Positions 54,475-64,000 of a stretch of 64,000 bases of DNA are shown here, piece by piece. The notes beneath the pieces are model-generated. The model worked only from the letters and a program-made list of their open reading frames with translations. It was not told the DNA's origin and made no database searches. Both the position numbers and the translations under genes were made by a program. The stretch's first letter is position 1. The number at the start of each line of letters is the position of its first letter. Source of the DNA: CADEED01 sp035502995. GTDB taxonomy: Bacteria > Pseudomonadota > Gammaproteobacteria > Steroidobacterales > Steroidobacteraceae. Location: assembly GCA_035502995.1 (NCBI GenBank), contig DATJTW010000090.1, positions 1-64,000 on the forward strand. Reading direction: 5' to 3'.

Positions 54475-56634
54475 ATGACCGACTCCGCCTCTGCCCGCGT
54501 CGACCGTCGCAGTTTCCTCATCGCCGGTGGCGTACTCGGCGCCGGTCTCTACCTCGGCATCCGTTTCGCGGACTCGCGCTTCGGCAAGATGCCGGCCGCG
54601 GGCGGCGCGACGCTGGCGCCGAATGCCTTCCTGCGCGTCGCGCCCGACGACACCATCACCGTCATCGTCGGCAAGGCCGAGATGGGCCAGGGTGTGTACA
54701 CCGGGCTCGCGATGGTCGTGGCCGAGGAGCTGGACGTGAGCCCGGGCCGCGTGCAGGTCGAGCTCGCCGGCGCGGATCCGGCGTTCAACGTGCCGGGGCT
54801 GCCGATCCAGTTCACCGGCGGCAGCATGAGCACGAGCACCACCTACCCGCAGCTGCGCGACGCCGGTGCGAAGGCGCGCGCGATGTTGCTGGCGGCAGCG
54901 GCGCAGCACTGGAGAGTCGATGTCGCCGACCTGCGCACCGACGACGGCCGCGTGTTCCGCGGTCCGAAATCGCTGAGCTACGGCGAGCTGGCGGATGCGG
55001 CGGCGAAGCTGCCGGTGCCGGAGACCGTGACGCTGAAGGACCCGGCGCAGTTCAAGTATCTCGGCAAGCCGCAGAAGCGGCTCGACACGCCGATGAAGGT
55101 CGACGGCAGCGTGAGGTTCGGCATCGACACGCGGCTGCCCGGCATGGTGTTCGCGGTGATCGCGCGGCCGGCCGTGGTCGGTGCGACGTTGCGCAAGTTC
55201 GACGACAAGGCGGCGCGCGCGCTGCCCGGCGTCGTCGACATCCGCGAGATCCCCGGCGGCATCGCCGTGTACGGCACGACGACGTTCGCCGCGAAGCGCG
55301 CGCGCGAGGCATTGGTCGTCGACTGGGACGACGAGACCAACCGGCATTTCTCGACCAACGTGCAGCGCCGCGACTACCGCAAGTTGTGCTCGACGCCGGG
55401 CGCCGTCGCCGGCAAACGCGGCGACGCGCCGGCGGCGCTGCGCAAGGCGGCGAAGACGTTCGACGTCGAATACGAGCTGCCGTATCTCGCGCACTCGCCG
55501 ATGGAGCCGCTGAACTGTCTCGCCGACGTGCGCGCCGACGGCTGCGATCTGTATCTCGGCACGCAGATGCAGGGGCCGGATCGCGATGCCGTCGCGAAGG
55601 TGCTGGGCCTCGAGCCGTCGCAGGTGACGTTGCACGCGCAGTTCCTCGGCGGCGGATTCGGCCGGCGCGCGCAGCGCAACTCCGATGTCGCCGTCGACGC
55701 GGCGCAGGCATCGAAGGCGATCGGCCGGCCGGTGCTGGTGACGTGGACGCGCGAGGATGACGTGCGCGGGCTGTCGTACCGGCCGTTCGTGATGTCGCGC
55801 GTGCGCGGCGGCGTCGATGCGGACGGCATGCCGGTCGCGTGGCAGCAGACCATCGTCAGCCAGGGCGTGTTGCGCGGTGGCTGGACCGACGGATTCATCC
55901 CGAAGGGTCAGAAGTTCGACCAGTCGTCGACCGAGGGCGCGGCGGACATGATGTTCGAGATCCCGAACCTGCTGGTCGAAGCGCACGATGCGCAGGCGCC
56001 GGTGCCCGTGTTGTGGTGGCGCTCGGTGGGGCATTCGCACACGGGGTTCACGGTGAACAGCGCGATCGACGAGCTGGCGGCGCTGGGCGGGAAGGACCCG
56101 CTGGAGCTGCGGCGCGCGCTGCTGGCGAATCATCCGCGCCAATTGAACGTGCTGGATGCCGTGGCCGAGCTGAGTGGCTGGGGCTCGGCACCGCCCGCGG
56201 GCCGCGCGCGCGGCGTGGCGATCCAGGAGTCGTTCGGCAGCATCGTCGCCGAGGTCGCGGAGGTGTCGGTGGATGGTGGCAACGTGCGCGTGCACCGCGT
56301 GTGGTGCGCGATCGATTGCGGTTTCGCCGTGCATCCGGAGGGCGTGAAGGCGCAGATGCAGAGCGCGATCAACTACGGACTGACGGCGGCGCTGTACGGC
56401 GAGATCACGTTCACCGACGGCAAGGTGGACCAGAGCAATTTCCACGATTACCAGATCCTGCGCATCAACGAGGCGCCGGAGATCGAGGTCGCGATCGTGA
56501 ACAGCGGCGAGAAGATGGGCGGCGCCGGCGAGCCGGGGACGCCGCCGATCGCGCCGGCGGTCACGGGCGCGATCTATGCGTTGACGGGGAAGCGGATCCG
56601 GAAGCTGCCGATCGCGAAGAACTACTTCAGGTAG
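54475..56634 (+). CDS. Molybdopterin-binding oxidoreductase large subunit (IorB-like), Tat-exported
   Basis: The 719-residue protein has a twin-arginine signal (RRSFLIAGGVLGAG) and the xanthine dehydrogenase-type large-subunit pattern. GKAEMGQGVYTGLAMVVAEEL and FTGGSMSTSTTYPQLRDAG come first, then AHSPMEPLNCLADV, GGGFGRR and the C-terminal GEKMGGAGEPGTPPIAPAV with the catalytic Glu. It resembles isoquinoline 1-oxidoreductase beta subunits. No [2Fe-2S] partner gene (IorA-type) lies beside it, which is unusual. GGAGA precedes the ATG. Confidence 0.92.
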   Translation: MTDSASARVDRRSFLIAGGVLGAGLYLGIRFADSRFGKMPAAGGATLAPNAFLRVAPDDTITVIVGKAEMGQGVYTGLAMVVAEELDVSPGRVQVELAGADPAFNVPGLPIQFTGGSMSTSTTYPQLRDAGAKARAMLLAAAAQHWRVDVADLRTDDGRVFRGPKSLSYGELADAAAKLPVPETVTLKDPAQFKYLGKPQKRLDTPMKVDGSVRFGIDTRLPGMVFAVIARPAVVGATLRKFDDKAARALPGVVDIREIPGGIAVYGTTTFAAKRAREALVVDWDDETNRHFSTNVQRRDYRKLCSTPGAVAGKRGDAPAALRKAAKTFDVEYELPYLAHSPMEPLNCLADVRADGCDLYLGTQMQGPDRDAVAKVLGLEPSQVTLHAQFLGGGFGRRAQRNSDVAVDAAQASKAIGRPVLVTWTREDDVRGLSYRPFVMSRVRGGVDADGMPVAWQQTIVSQGVLRGGWTDGFIPKGQKFDQSSTEGAADMMFEIPNLLVEAHDAQAPVPVLWWRSVGHSHTGFTVNSAIDELAALGGKDPLELRRALLANHPRQLNVLDAVAELSGWGSAPPAGRARGVAIQESFGSIVAEVAEVSVDGGNVRVHRVWCAIDCGFAVHPEGVKAQMQSAINYGLTAALYGEITFTDGKVDQSNFHDYQILRINEAPEIEVAIVNSGEKMGGAGEPGTPPIAPAVTGAIYALTGKRIRKLPIAKNYFR

Positions 56635-57914
56635 TCCACCGCGACGGCCGTCAGCGCCCGCGTCGCCAGCGGGATCGCCTTCTCGTCGATGTAGAACAGC
56701 GGCGAGTGGTTGACCGGCGCCGTCACCGGGTCCTGGTCCGCCGGCGTCACGCCGACGAAGAAGAAGAAGCTCGGCACCGCGTTCGCGAAGTACGCGAAAT
56801 CCTCGGAGCCGGTCACCAGCGGCACCACCTTCACGTTCCTGTCGCCCGCGACCTTGCGCAGCGACGGCACCACCCTTTCCGTCAGCTTCGGGTCGTTGAC
56901 GGTGACGGGGTTGTGGTAGTCCTCCATGCGGAACTCGGCCGTCGCACCGCTGGCCTCCGCGGTCTTCACGAACAGCCGCTCCGCGTTCGCGACGATCTTC
57001 GCCTTCTGGTCCGGGTTGAACGTGCGCAGCGTGCCGATCATCTCGACGCTGTCGGGGATGATGTTGTTGCGCACGCCGCCCTTGATCATGCCGACGGTGA
57101 ACACCGCCGGCGTCTCGGTCAGGTCCGTCTGCCGGCTAATGATCGTCTGCATCGCCGTGACGATCTGCGCGGAGACGACGATGGGGTCGACACCCTTCCA
57201 CGGCGCGGAGCCATGCGCCTGCTTGCCGGTGACGGTCGCGCGCCACGCGTTCGAATCCGCCAGCAGCGGTCCGGAGCGGTAGCCGATCTCGCCGGTGTGC
57301 AGGCTCGACCACGCGTGCCAGCCGAACGCGACCTCCGGCTTGTACTTCGCGAACACGCCTTCCTTCAACATCACCGACGCGCCGCCCTCCTCTCCCGGCG
57401 GCGCGCCTTCCTCGGCCGGCTGGAACACGAACACGACGGTGCCGCGCAACGCCGACTTCGCCTTCGACATCGCCTCCGCGACGCCCATCAGCACGGCCGT
57501 GTGCGAGTCGTGGCCGCAGGCGTGCATGACGCCCACCTCCTCGCCACGGTAGCTAGACCGCGCGACCGACTTGAACGGCACGTCGGTGCGCTCGGTGACC
57601 GGCAACGCATCCATGTCGGCGCGCAGCGCGATCGTCGGCCCCGGCTTGCCGGTCCGCAGCACGCCGACCACGCCGGTTTTCGCGATGCCCGTCTCCACGT
57701 CGAGCCCGAGCGACTTCAGGTGCTCGGCGACGATCTTCGACGTGCGCACCTCGCGGTTCGACAGCTCCGGGTTCTGGTGGAAATCGCGGCGCCACGCGAT
57801 GACCTTCGCATCCACCGCTTTCAGCTCCGTCTCGAGGCCGGCCGCGTGCGTTGCGGGAACGGCGGCCAAACAAAGCAGGACCGGCAACAACGTCTTGTAG
57901 GTGTTTAACGACAT
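56622..57914 (-). CDS. M20 family amidohydrolase (peptidase), secreted
   Basis: The 430-residue protein has a signal peptide (LLPVLLCLAAVPATHAAG). M20/AmhX features follow: WRRDFHQNPELSN, LRADMDALPV, the metal-binding HACGHDSHTAVL and QPAEEG, GWHAWSSLHTG, and TGSEDFAYF. Such enzymes hydrolyse N-acyl amino acids or hippurate-like amides. The overlap with the convergent molybdopterin gene is 13 bases. I start at MSLNTYK; the upstream ATG gives no better signal peptide. Confidence 0.93.
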   Translation of the reverse strand: MSLNTYKTLLPVLLCLAAVPATHAAGLETELKAVDAKVIAWRRDFHQNPELSNREVRTSKIVAEHLKSLGLDVETGIAKTGVVGVLRTGKPGPTIALRADMDALPVTERTDVPFKSVARSSYRGEEVGVMHACGHDSHTAVLMGVAEAMSKAKSALRGTVVFVFQPAEEGAPPGEEGGASVMLKEGVFAKYKPEVAFGWHAWSSLHTGEIGYRSGPLLADSNAWRATVTGKQAHGSAPWKGVDPIVVSAQIVTAMQTIISRQTDLTETPAVFTVGMIKGGVRNNIIPDSVEMIGTLRTFNPDQKAKIVANAERLFVKTAEASGATAEFRMEDYHNPVTVNDPKLTERVVPSLRKVAGDRNVKVVPLVTGSEDFAYFANAVPSFFFFVGVTPADQDPVTAPVNHSPLFYIDEKAIPLATRALTAVAVDYLK

Positions 57915-57988
57915 AGGGAACCGAGTCTGCGCCGACTGGTCGCACGAGATCAACGCTCGGATACTGGCATGGAGGCCATCCGTTCCCG

Positions 57989-59143
57989 ATGCACGTCGTC
58001 GACGCCACTCTCTTCTATTCGCCCACCAGCGGTGGCGTGAAGCGTTATCTGCTCGCCAAACACGAGTGGATGCGCGCGCACACCAACTGGCGGCACACGC
58101 TGGTCGTGCCCGGAGAAAACACCGCGCGCTGGCCGGACGAGGTATCGACGATCGCGGGCGGCCTCGTGCCCGGCGCGTTCAACTACCGGCTGCCGCTGAA
58201 TCCGCTGCGCTGGTCGCGCGCGATCGATGAGCTCGAACCCGATCTCATCGAAGTCGGCGACGCCTTCCATCCGGCGTGGGCCGCGGCCAGCGTCGCGAAC
58301 CGCCGCGGCGTGCCGCTGATCGCCTTCTACCACTCGAACTTCCCCGAGCTCGCGGGCCGCCGTCTCGGCAAGGCGACCGAGAAGTTCATCGAGTGGTACG
58401 TGCGGCTGACGTACGAGCGCTGCGAACAGGTGCTCGCGCCGAGCCGGTACATGTGCGACTACCTGCACGGCATCGGCGTGCGCCATGCGACCTGCCAACC
58501 GCTGGGCGTCGACGTCGACACCTTCTCGCCGGCGCGCGGCGGCCGGGACCTGCGCGCGGAACACGGGCTCGCGCCGGACACGCGGCTGCTGGTGTTCGCC
58601 GGCCGGTTCTCCGCGGAGAAGAACATCCCCGTGCTGCTCGAGGCATTCCGCACGCTCGGCGCGCCGTACCACCTGCTGCTGATCGGCGGCGCGGAGTCCG
58701 GTCGCGACGGCAACGTCACGCGCATCCCGTATTGCCGCGACAACCGCACGCTCGCCGGCTACTACGCGTCCGCGGATGCGCTGGTGCATGCGGGCACGCA
58801 CGAGACGTTCGGCCTGGTGGTACTCGAGGCGATGGCCTGCGGCCGGCCGGTGGTCGCGATGCGCGCCGGCGCGTTGCCGGAGATCGTCGATGCGAAGTGC
58901 GGCGTGCTGGCGGACGCATCCGCGGATCCGGCGACGGCAGCGCGACATCTCGCGGCCGCGGTGGCGGCGCTGTACGACCGCGATCTCGATGCGGCCGGCG
59001 CGGCGGCGCGCGCCCACGTCGAGGCGAACTTCAGCTGGACGCGCGCGTTGCAGTCGCTGATGGCGCGATACCAGGCGGCGGCGGGGTTGCGGCGATTGCC
59101 CGCGGCCGGCGAGTCGCTGGCGCGCGCGCAGCCGCTGAACTAG
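57989..59143 (+). CDS. Family 4-type glycosyltransferase
   Basis: The 384-residue protein has an N-terminal domain with FYSPTSGGVKRYLLAKHEWM. The C-terminal donor-binding domain has FAGRFSAEKNIPVLLEAF and the E-x7-E motif in THETFGLVVLEAMACG. It belongs to the GT4 retaining transferases; it resembles the GDP-mannose-dependent mannosyltransferase group, but the sugar cannot be settled from sequence. It is alone on its strand, between two leftward operons. Confidence 0.9.
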   Translation: MHVVDATLFYSPTSGGVKRYLLAKHEWMRAHTNWRHTLVVPGENTARWPDEVSTIAGGLVPGAFNYRLPLNPLRWSRAIDELEPDLIEVGDAFHPAWAAASVANRRGVPLIAFYHSNFPELAGRRLGKATEKFIEWYVRLTYERCEQVLAPSRYMCDYLHGIGVRHATCQPLGVDVDTFSPARGGRDLRAEHGLAPDTRLLVFAGRFSAEKNIPVLLEAFRTLGAPYHLLLIGGAESGRDGNVTRIPYCRDNRTLAGYYASADALVHAGTHETFGLVVLEAMACGRPVVAMRAGALPEIVDAKCGVLADASADPATAARHLAAAVAALYDRDLDAAGAAARAHVEANFSWTRALQSLMARYQAAAGLRRLPAAGESLARAQPLN

Positions 59144-59171
59144 TAGTTAGCGACGACCGGCCGGCCCGGGC

Positions 59172-59753
59172 TCAATCCCAGCCCGACCACTTCTGCAGGT
59201 GGTCCTGCGCCCACTTCACGTCGTCGATGCCCGACCCGAGCCGCATCTGGTCGACGTAGTTGGAGAACGTGCGGCGCAGCGCGTCGGCGCCGCCGAAGCG
59301 TTTCTCGAACTGGGAGATCAGGTCGGAGTTCGCACCGAACACCGAGTAACGCATCTGCGAATCGTGGATCAGGAAGACGTCGGCCGACGCGGACAGCAGG
59401 CAGGTCGGGTTGGACACGAGCCGCGTCTTGATCCAGCGGCACAGGCCCTCGTCGAGCTTACCGGTGTGGAAGAAATACGGCTTCGGCGCCGAGAGATTCC
59501 CGATGTAGAACTCGCCGGGACAGACGCTGTTCAGGAAACCGGTGAGGCGCGCGGATTCGTTGAACCCGGCGTCGTCGTCCGCCGGATGGATGCCTTCGGG
59601 AAACGCGCGGCCGTCGAGCGGCGCCTTCGGCCACCACACTTCCTGCCGCGGCTTCTTCGCGCTCGGCGCGAACCGCTTGCTGGCCAGCGTCTCGAAACGC
59701 GCCTGCACGTCGGCGCGCTCCGCGGGCGCGAGATCGCGCAACGCGAGGTTCAT
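59172..59753 (-). CDS. Protein of unknown function coupled to WD40 gene
   Basis: The 193-residue protein begins MNLALRDLAPAERADVQARF and has EVWWPKAPLDGRAFPEGIHP, FYIGNLSAPKPYFFHTGKLD and FLIHDSQMRYSVFGANSDL. It has no signal peptide or membrane segment, and I do not recognise the family. Its ATG overlaps the WD40 gene stop by four bases, so it is translationally coupled to it and belongs to the CobW-WD40 operon. A metal-related role is inferred from this context only. Confidence 0.75.
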   Translation of the reverse strand: MNLALRDLAPAERADVQARFETLASKRFAPSAKKPRQEVWWPKAPLDGRAFPEGIHPADDDAGFNESARLTGFLNSVCPGEFYIGNLSAPKPYFFHTGKLDEGLCRWIKTRLVSNPTCLLSASADVFLIHDSQMRYSVFGANSDLISQFEKRFGGADALRRTFSNYVDQMRLGSGIDDVKWAQDHLQKWSGWD

Positions 59754-60802
59754 CTCGCCACCAGCTCGAACAGCGTGACGCGGCCCTTCTTCTCGCCGAC
59801 CGCCAGACGCTTGCCGTCCGGCGACCAGCGCGTGGCGGTGATCTCGGAGTCGAGCATCTGCACGTCGAGCGGCTGCGTGGACTTGCCCGGGCGCCAGAGG
59901 TTCAGGCGCCAGTCGCGGCCGCCGCTCACCAGGTGTTCGCCGCCGCTCTGCCAGGCGAGGCTGTCGACGCGTTCGGTGTGGCCGCTCAGCACGATCGGCT
60001 TCGTCCCCTCGGGACCGCGGCCCGAGAAATCCCAGAGCACCAGCTCGTTGCCGGTGCACGAGGCGAGATAGCGGCTGTTGTCGGCCCAGCCGAGCACTTC
60101 GACCTTGCCGTCGTAGCCGCGCATCTGGGAATCCTTGCCGGTCGAGCGATTCCAGAAATGCAGCGTGCCGTCGGCCATGCCGCTGGCGAGAAAACGTCCA
60201 TTGCCGCTGAAGTTTACCGTGAGGCATGCGGCCGGCCACTTGTAGCGGCGCGTTTCGTAACGGCCACTCCTCGAAGAAGTGGGGTCGATGCGATGCACCG
60301 CGATCTCGCCGTTCAGGGCAACCCCGAGATCGGTGCCGGGTCGATCGAACGCCAGCGCGACGGCCGACGACGCGGCCGGCGCGAACGCGTGGATCTTCTC
60401 GCCGGCCGGCGACCACAACGTCACGGACTTGCCCGCGGCACTGGCCAGGATCTCGCCGTCGGGCGAGAAACCCAGCGCCTGCGTCGCGGTGGGCGCGGGC
60501 TTCCAGCGCTTGAGGGATTTGCCGGCGGCCGCGTCCCACAACGCAACCGCGCCGTCCTGGCCGGCGGTGGCGAAGGTCATCGCGCGCGGGCGCCACGCCA
60601 GCGCGATCGTGCCTAACAAGTGTTCGCCGACGACATCGAGCGCCAGCGTGTCCGCGCCGGCGCGTGCCAGCGCGACCTTGCCTTCGCCGCCGGTGACGGC
60701 GAGTGATTGGCCGTCGGGACTCCACGCGCAGTCGACGACGTAGTCGTCCAGCGTGGCGGACGCGCGCGGTTCCAGCGCGAAGGCGAGGGATTGCTTCGCC
60801 AT
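59750..60802 (-). CDS. WD40 repeat protein
   Basis: The 350-residue protein consists of about seven WD40-type blades, for example CAWSPDGQSLAVTGGEGKVAL, LGFSPDGEILASAAG and LAWQSGGEHLVSGGRDWRLNLW. No enzyme domain or signal peptide is visible. It should form a beta-propeller used for protein contact. It lies 14 bases downstream of the CobW GTPase gene and overlaps the next gene, so it may act with the metallochaperone. Confidence 0.9.
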   Translation of the reverse strand: MAKQSLAFALEPRASATLDDYVVDCAWSPDGQSLAVTGGEGKVALARAGADTLALDVVGEHLLGTIALAWRPRAMTFATAGQDGAVALWDAAAGKSLKRWKPAPTATQALGFSPDGEILASAAGKSVTLWSPAGEKIHAFAPAASSAVALAFDRPGTDLGVALNGEIAVHRIDPTSSRSGRYETRRYKWPAACLTVNFSGNGRFLASGMADGTLHFWNRSTGKDSQMRGYDGKVEVLGWADNSRYLASCTGNELVLWDFSGRGPEGTKPIVLSGHTERVDSLAWQSGGEHLVSGGRDWRLNLWRPGKSTQPLDVQMLDSEITATRWSPDGKRLAVGEKKGRVTLFELVAR

Positions 60803-60816
60803 GTTACTTGCCCACG

Positions 60817-62268
<1,452 letters not shown>

Positions 62269-62276
62269 GGGCCGGA

Positions 62277-62282
62277 ATTATA
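62277..62282 (-). promoter_or_regulatory. TATAAT element immediately upstream of the CobW start
   Basis: On the minus strand TATAAT stands eight bases before the ATG at 62268. A transcript started from it would begin at or near the start codon and so be leaderless. No clear Zur-type palindrome is visible here. Confidence 0.5.
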
Positions 62283-62297
62283 CGGGAGCCGGCGCCC

Positions 62298-63704
62298 TCA
62301 GCCGTTCTTGAAAACCCACTCGACCAGCGCATCGTGCGCGCCCGTCCCGAGCCGCGCATTCGGGTGGTTGATGATCCCCACCACGACATAGTGCTTGCCG
62401 CTGGCCGCGAGGACATAACCGGCCACCGCGCGCGTGTCCTCCAGCAGTCCGGTCTTCATGTGGGCCGCGCCCGGCGGCATGTTGCGCCCCTTCAAGGTGC
62501 CGTCGACGCCGGACACCGGCAGCGAGGCCATCAGCTCGCTCATCCACTGGCTCTTCCAGGCGTCGGCCAGCACGTTGCCCAGGCTGCCGGCCGAGATGCG
62601 CTCGACGCGCGACAGGCCGCAGCCGTTCTCGAGCACGAGCTCGGGCACGTCGAGGCCACGCGCCGAGAGCAGGTTGCGCACGGCCGCGCCGCCGCGCGCC
62701 GGGTTTCCGGGCTCGCCGCCGGCCGCGCCCATCGTCAGGAACAGCTGCTGCGTCATCACGTTGTTCGAGAACTTGTTGATGTCGCGGATGAGCATCGCCA
62801 GCGGCGGCGACTCCTGCGCGGCGACGAGCCGCGCCGCCGCGCTGACCGGGCCTTCGCGTACGGTGCCGGTCCAGGTCCCGCCCTGCCGCTCCCACAACGC
62901 GCGGAACACGGCGCCGAAATACGCCGTGTGCTCGAGCGCGCCGAGGTAGATCGCCTTCTCGCCGCAGGCGAGTGGATAGGCGCCGCGGAACTTCACGTTC
63001 ATCGGGTCGTCGATGTCCGCGCCGAGCCGGCCGCGCCAGTCGCCGCAGCCGCCGTCCACCGCGGGCACCGTGCGCGGCGCCTTCAATCCCGCCACTTCCG
63101 GCACGACGACCACGCGCGCCACCTTCGCCACCGGGTCCGGCACGAAGGTGATCGCTATCGATTTGAAGTTCACCAGCAACGCGTCGGGGCCGACGTTGTA
63201 GGCGCGGCCCTCCTCGCCGTCGAACTGCGCCGGGTCGTGCGGCAGCGGATCGAACATCGTCTTGTCGAGCACGAGATCGCCGCGCAGGTCGCGGATGCCG
63301 AAACCGCGCAGGCGGTTCACCAGCAGCCACAGGTCCTCGATGACGAGCTTCGGGTCGCCGCCGCCGCGCACGAACAACGTGCCGCGCAACGCGTCGCCGC
63401 TGACCGGGCCCTCGGCGTACACCTCGGTGCGGAACACGAACGCGGGACCTAACAAGTGCAGCGCCGAATACGTGGTGACGAGCTTCATCGTGCTCGCCGG
63501 GTTCATCGGCTTCTTCTCGTTCGCACTCCACGACAGCTCGCCGCCGTCGAGCGGCCGCACCACCACCGCGGCAGCGTCCGCCGGGATGCGTGCAGCGGCG
63601 AGGCGCGCGAGATACGGCGCGGGCTCCGCTGCCCGGGCGAGCGGCGCGAGCGCGATGAACGACAGGACGGCGGCGAAGGATCGGGCGAAACGCATGGGCG
63701 ACAT
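62298..63704 (-). CDS. dacB: D-alanyl-D-alanine carboxypeptidase/endopeptidase (PBP4)
   Basis: The 468-residue protein has a signal peptide (FAAVLSFIALAPLARAA) and the three penicillin-binding motifs: SxxK as Ser71-Thr-Met-Lys74, SNN in DINKFSNNVM, and KTG in AAHMKTGLL. It belongs to family S13 and trims or cuts peptidoglycan cross-links in the periplasm. Its end is 29 bases before the CobW gene on the same strand. Its start diverges from the GH3 gene. Confidence 0.95.
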   Translation of the reverse strand: MSPMRFARSFAAVLSFIALAPLARAAEPAPYLARLAAARIPADAAAVVVRPLDGGELSWSANEKKPMNPASTMKLVTTYSALHLLGPAFVFRTEVYAEGPVSGDALRGTLFVRGGGDPKLVIEDLWLLVNRLRGFGIRDLRGDLVLDKTMFDPLPHDPAQFDGEEGRAYNVGPDALLVNFKSIAITFVPDPVAKVARVVVVPEVAGLKAPRTVPAVDGGCGDWRGRLGADIDDPMNVKFRGAYPLACGEKAIYLGALEHTAYFGAVFRALWERQGGTWTGTVREGPVSAAARLVAAQESPPLAMLIRDINKFSNNVMTQQLFLTMGAAGGEPGNPARGGAAVRNLLSARGLDVPELVLENGCGLSRVERISAGSLGNVLADAWKSQWMSELMASLPVSGVDGTLKGRNMPPGAAHMKTGLLEDTRAVAGYVLAASGKHYVVVGIINHPNARLGTGAHDALVEWVFKNG

Positions 63705-63834
63705 TGTGCGAGCCCGTTATGCCCGCGACCAGTGGGCGCCGGCCCATCTCCGGTCGAAAATGCCCGACCGTCGGCGTCGTACCGCCCATTCTTTTCGGGT
63801 AGATTCCCGTGACTTCACGAGGGGAGAGTCGCTC
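63705..63834. promoter_or_regulatory. Divergent region between dacB and the GH3 gene
   Basis: This 130-base gap lies between divergent genes. GAGGGGAGAG (about 63818-63828) is a good ribosome binding site for the rightward gene. GTAGATTCCC near 63800 is a weak -10 candidate. Confidence 0.4.
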
Positions 63835-64000
63835 TTGTCGAGTTCTTTGCGCCATGCGGCCGTGGCCTGTCTCGCGATCGCCGCCATGTCCTGGACGAGC
63901 CAGTCGCCGGCGCAATCGGCCTCGCGGGCCGAGACCCTGTTGAAGAAGATGACGCTGGACGAAAAAGTCGGCCAGCTGGTGCAGCGGGCCGGCGGACGCC
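63835..64000 (+). CDS. Glycoside hydrolase family 3 protein, N-terminal fragment
   Basis: The window ends inside this gene. The visible 55 residues start at TTG, give a signal peptide (HAAVACLAIAAMSWTSQSPA) and then read TLLKKMTLDEKVGQLVQ, the canonical start of GH3 beta-glucosidases and related enzymes. The TTG start is supported by the strong ribosome binding site just before it. The active site lies beyond the window. Confidence 0.82.
   Translation, partial: MSSSLRHAAVACLAIAAMSWTSQSPAQSASRAETLLKKMTLDEKVGQLVQRAGGR

Noticed and set aside
62269..62297. Zur box before the CobW gene
   Set aside because: The AT-rich stretch reads as a -10 promoter element and lacks the expected inverted repeat.

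Overview
The window is about 64 kb of GC-rich, densely coding bacterial chromosome. The longest stretches without a gene are about 230 bases (3279-3507 and 44459-44684); no gene-free stretch exceeds 300 bases. I see no rRNA, complete tRNA, CRISPR array, transposase, phage gene or plasmid function. The order dprA-smg-topA, together with fadE, rlmJ, prlC, yheS-type ABC-F and gspA/gspB, points to a gammaproteobacterium. The high GC, the many alanine-rich secreted proteins and the GGTG/CACC operator for a YtrA-type regulator suggest the Xanthomonadales/Nevskiales/Steroidobacter neighbourhood. That placement is inference from gene content only.

Layout. 1-6.8 kb: 3' end of dprA, smg, topA, then a large secreted subtilisin-like protease closed by a strong intrinsic terminator. 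6.8-10 kb: DUF1203 protein, small exported protein, rlmJ, and an ECF sigma/anti-sigma pair. 10-14.8 kb: aroE, prlC, xthA and an HD-domain protein. 14.8-19.8 kb: M15 peptidase, a membrane GGDEF-EAL protein, an orphan secretin N-domain protein and a secreted unknown. 19.9-23.3 kb: ABC-F ATPase and a phospholipase D-type enzyme. 23.3-26.8 kb: an MCE lipid transporter operon (STAS-permease, ATPase, MCE protein, lipoprotein). 26.9-29.4 kb: a YtrA-type GntR/ABC-2 operon with a clear operator upstream. 29.5-31.2 kb: a second ECF sigma/anti-sigma operon. 31.3-38.7 kb: mdh, methyltransferase, doxX/lysR divergent pair, fadE, DUF3667 and DUF4399 proteins. 38.7-42.6 kb: dinB and gspA-gspB. 42.6-44.5 kb: rhodanese, acetyltransferase and an unknown exported protein.

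44.7-50.9 kb is the most unusual part: a tight three-gene operon of a receiver-like/TonB C-terminal protein, a degenerate-receiver Ser/Thr kinase, and a membrane-anchored CheA-type kinase without a CheW-like end. I know of no described system with this set. It ends in a perfect 48-bp palindrome that supplies the stop codons of both convergent genes. 50.9-54.4 kb: AlkB-type dioxygenase, KTSC protein, ATP/ADP-translocase-like transporter and a metallo-beta-lactamase/beta-CASP nuclease. 54.5-59.1 kb: Tat-exported molybdopterin oxidoreductase subunit, M20 hydrolase and glycosyltransferase. 59.2-63.7 kb: unknown protein, WD40 protein, CobW GTPase with a His/Asp-rich tract, and dacB. The window ends in the start of a GH3 glycosidase.

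Other points of note are a dinB start codon inside a perfect 16-bp palindrome, several candidate leaderless promoters, and a skewed use of the rare Leu codons CTA and TTA.
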